From contig NZ_AP019807.1 in the NCBI RefSeq assembly GCF_007183175.1, positions 4,770,001-4,834,000 of the forward strand: a stretch of 64,000 nt of DNA. Direction: 5' to 3'. Positions 63,892 through 64,000 of this stretch are shown here, piece after piece. Every line of letters starts with the position of its first letter. Position 1 is the stretch's first letter. The notes beneath the pieces were generated by a model, which did not search any database, was not told the DNA's origin, and was given only the letters and a program-made list of their open reading frames with translations. Made by a program: the position numbers and the translations under genes. The DNA is from Microbulbifer sp. GL-2. GTDB taxonomy: Bacteria; Pseudomonadota; Gammaproteobacteria; Pseudomonadales; Cellvibrionaceae.

Positions 63892-64000
63892 CCGGTGCTA
63901 ATGCGTCATCAGCAAACTTCAATACTTTTTCAAAGCTGGTTAGGCTCTCGGCTTCTTCTTGATCTTCTACCCCTGTTGCGGCCACCTGTTCACCGTTGGC
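63860..64000 (-). CDS. C-terminal end of a further tail-region gene (cut by the window edge)
   Basis: The frame from 64000 down to TAA at 63862-63860 gives 46 residues, ANGEQVAATGVEDQEEAES and so on, ending DDALAPDEEESAGAVA. The acidic tail is coherent, without stops, and it overlaps the gpD-like start. Its position suggests a structural tail or baseplate-linked protein; the identity cannot be given from this piece. Confidence 0.5.
   Translation of the reverse strand, partial: ANGEQVAATGVEDQEEAESLTSFEKVLKFADDALAPDEEESAGAVA

Overview
The window reads as part of a marine-type gammaproteobacterial chromosome. The order thrS-infC-rpmI-rplT-pheS-pheT-ihfA-merR is the usual gammaproteobacterial one. 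The secretome is rich in calcium-binding, FG-GAP, RTX and curlin-like repeat proteins, which suggests a Cellvibrionales/Microbulbifer-like bacterium; the genus is an inference from style, not something the sequence proves.

Three zones can be seen. (1) Positions 1 to about 48590 are accessory. They hold a patatin-like lipase, a TauD-type dioxygenase, a nonsense-mutated cupin, an 816-residue curlin-repeat protein, a phytoene-dehydrogenase-like FAD oxidoreductase with a second, truncated and frameshifted copy, and a 2178-residue lipoprotein between those two copies. Further on are a secreted serine protease, an orphan PhnD-type binding protein, and a type I secretion locus: a 3092-residue RTX protein, a small Cys-containing anchored protein, HlyD, HlyB and a free-standing C39-like domain. 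The zone ends with an FG-GAP lipoprotein and a small exported protein. It is scattered with transposon debris (IS30, REP-type Y1 transposase fragments, an IS481 scar) and one apparently complete IS481-type element. It also carries two csrA paralogues inside a roughly 750-bp duplication whose noncoding part is also conserved.

(2) Positions 48593 to 59259 are conserved core: tRNA-Pro(GGG), merR-like, ihfA, pheT, pheS, rplT, rpmI, infC (non-AUG start), thrS, tRNA-Val(GAC), uvrB and two tRNA-Asn(GTT). The tRNA-Pro and tRNA-Asn genes sit exactly at the two borders with accessory DNA.

(3) Positions 59350 to 64000 look like the edge of a prophage or tail-like element: a lipoprotein, a DUF2971 protein and an HNH-like zinc protein on the plus strand, facing tail genes on the minus strand (small protein, gpV-like spike, gpD-like protein, and the C-terminal end of one more gene cut by the window).

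The most connected system is the type I secretion locus: HlyB and HlyD would export the RTX protein, whose C-terminus resembles type I signals, with an outer-membrane TolC supplied from elsewhere. The free C39-like domain may be a substrate-holding accessory. The strongest undescribed candidates are this free domain, the csrA duplication with a conserved structured flank, the curlin-repeat protein without visible curli export genes, and the DUF2971/HNH pair at the prophage edge.
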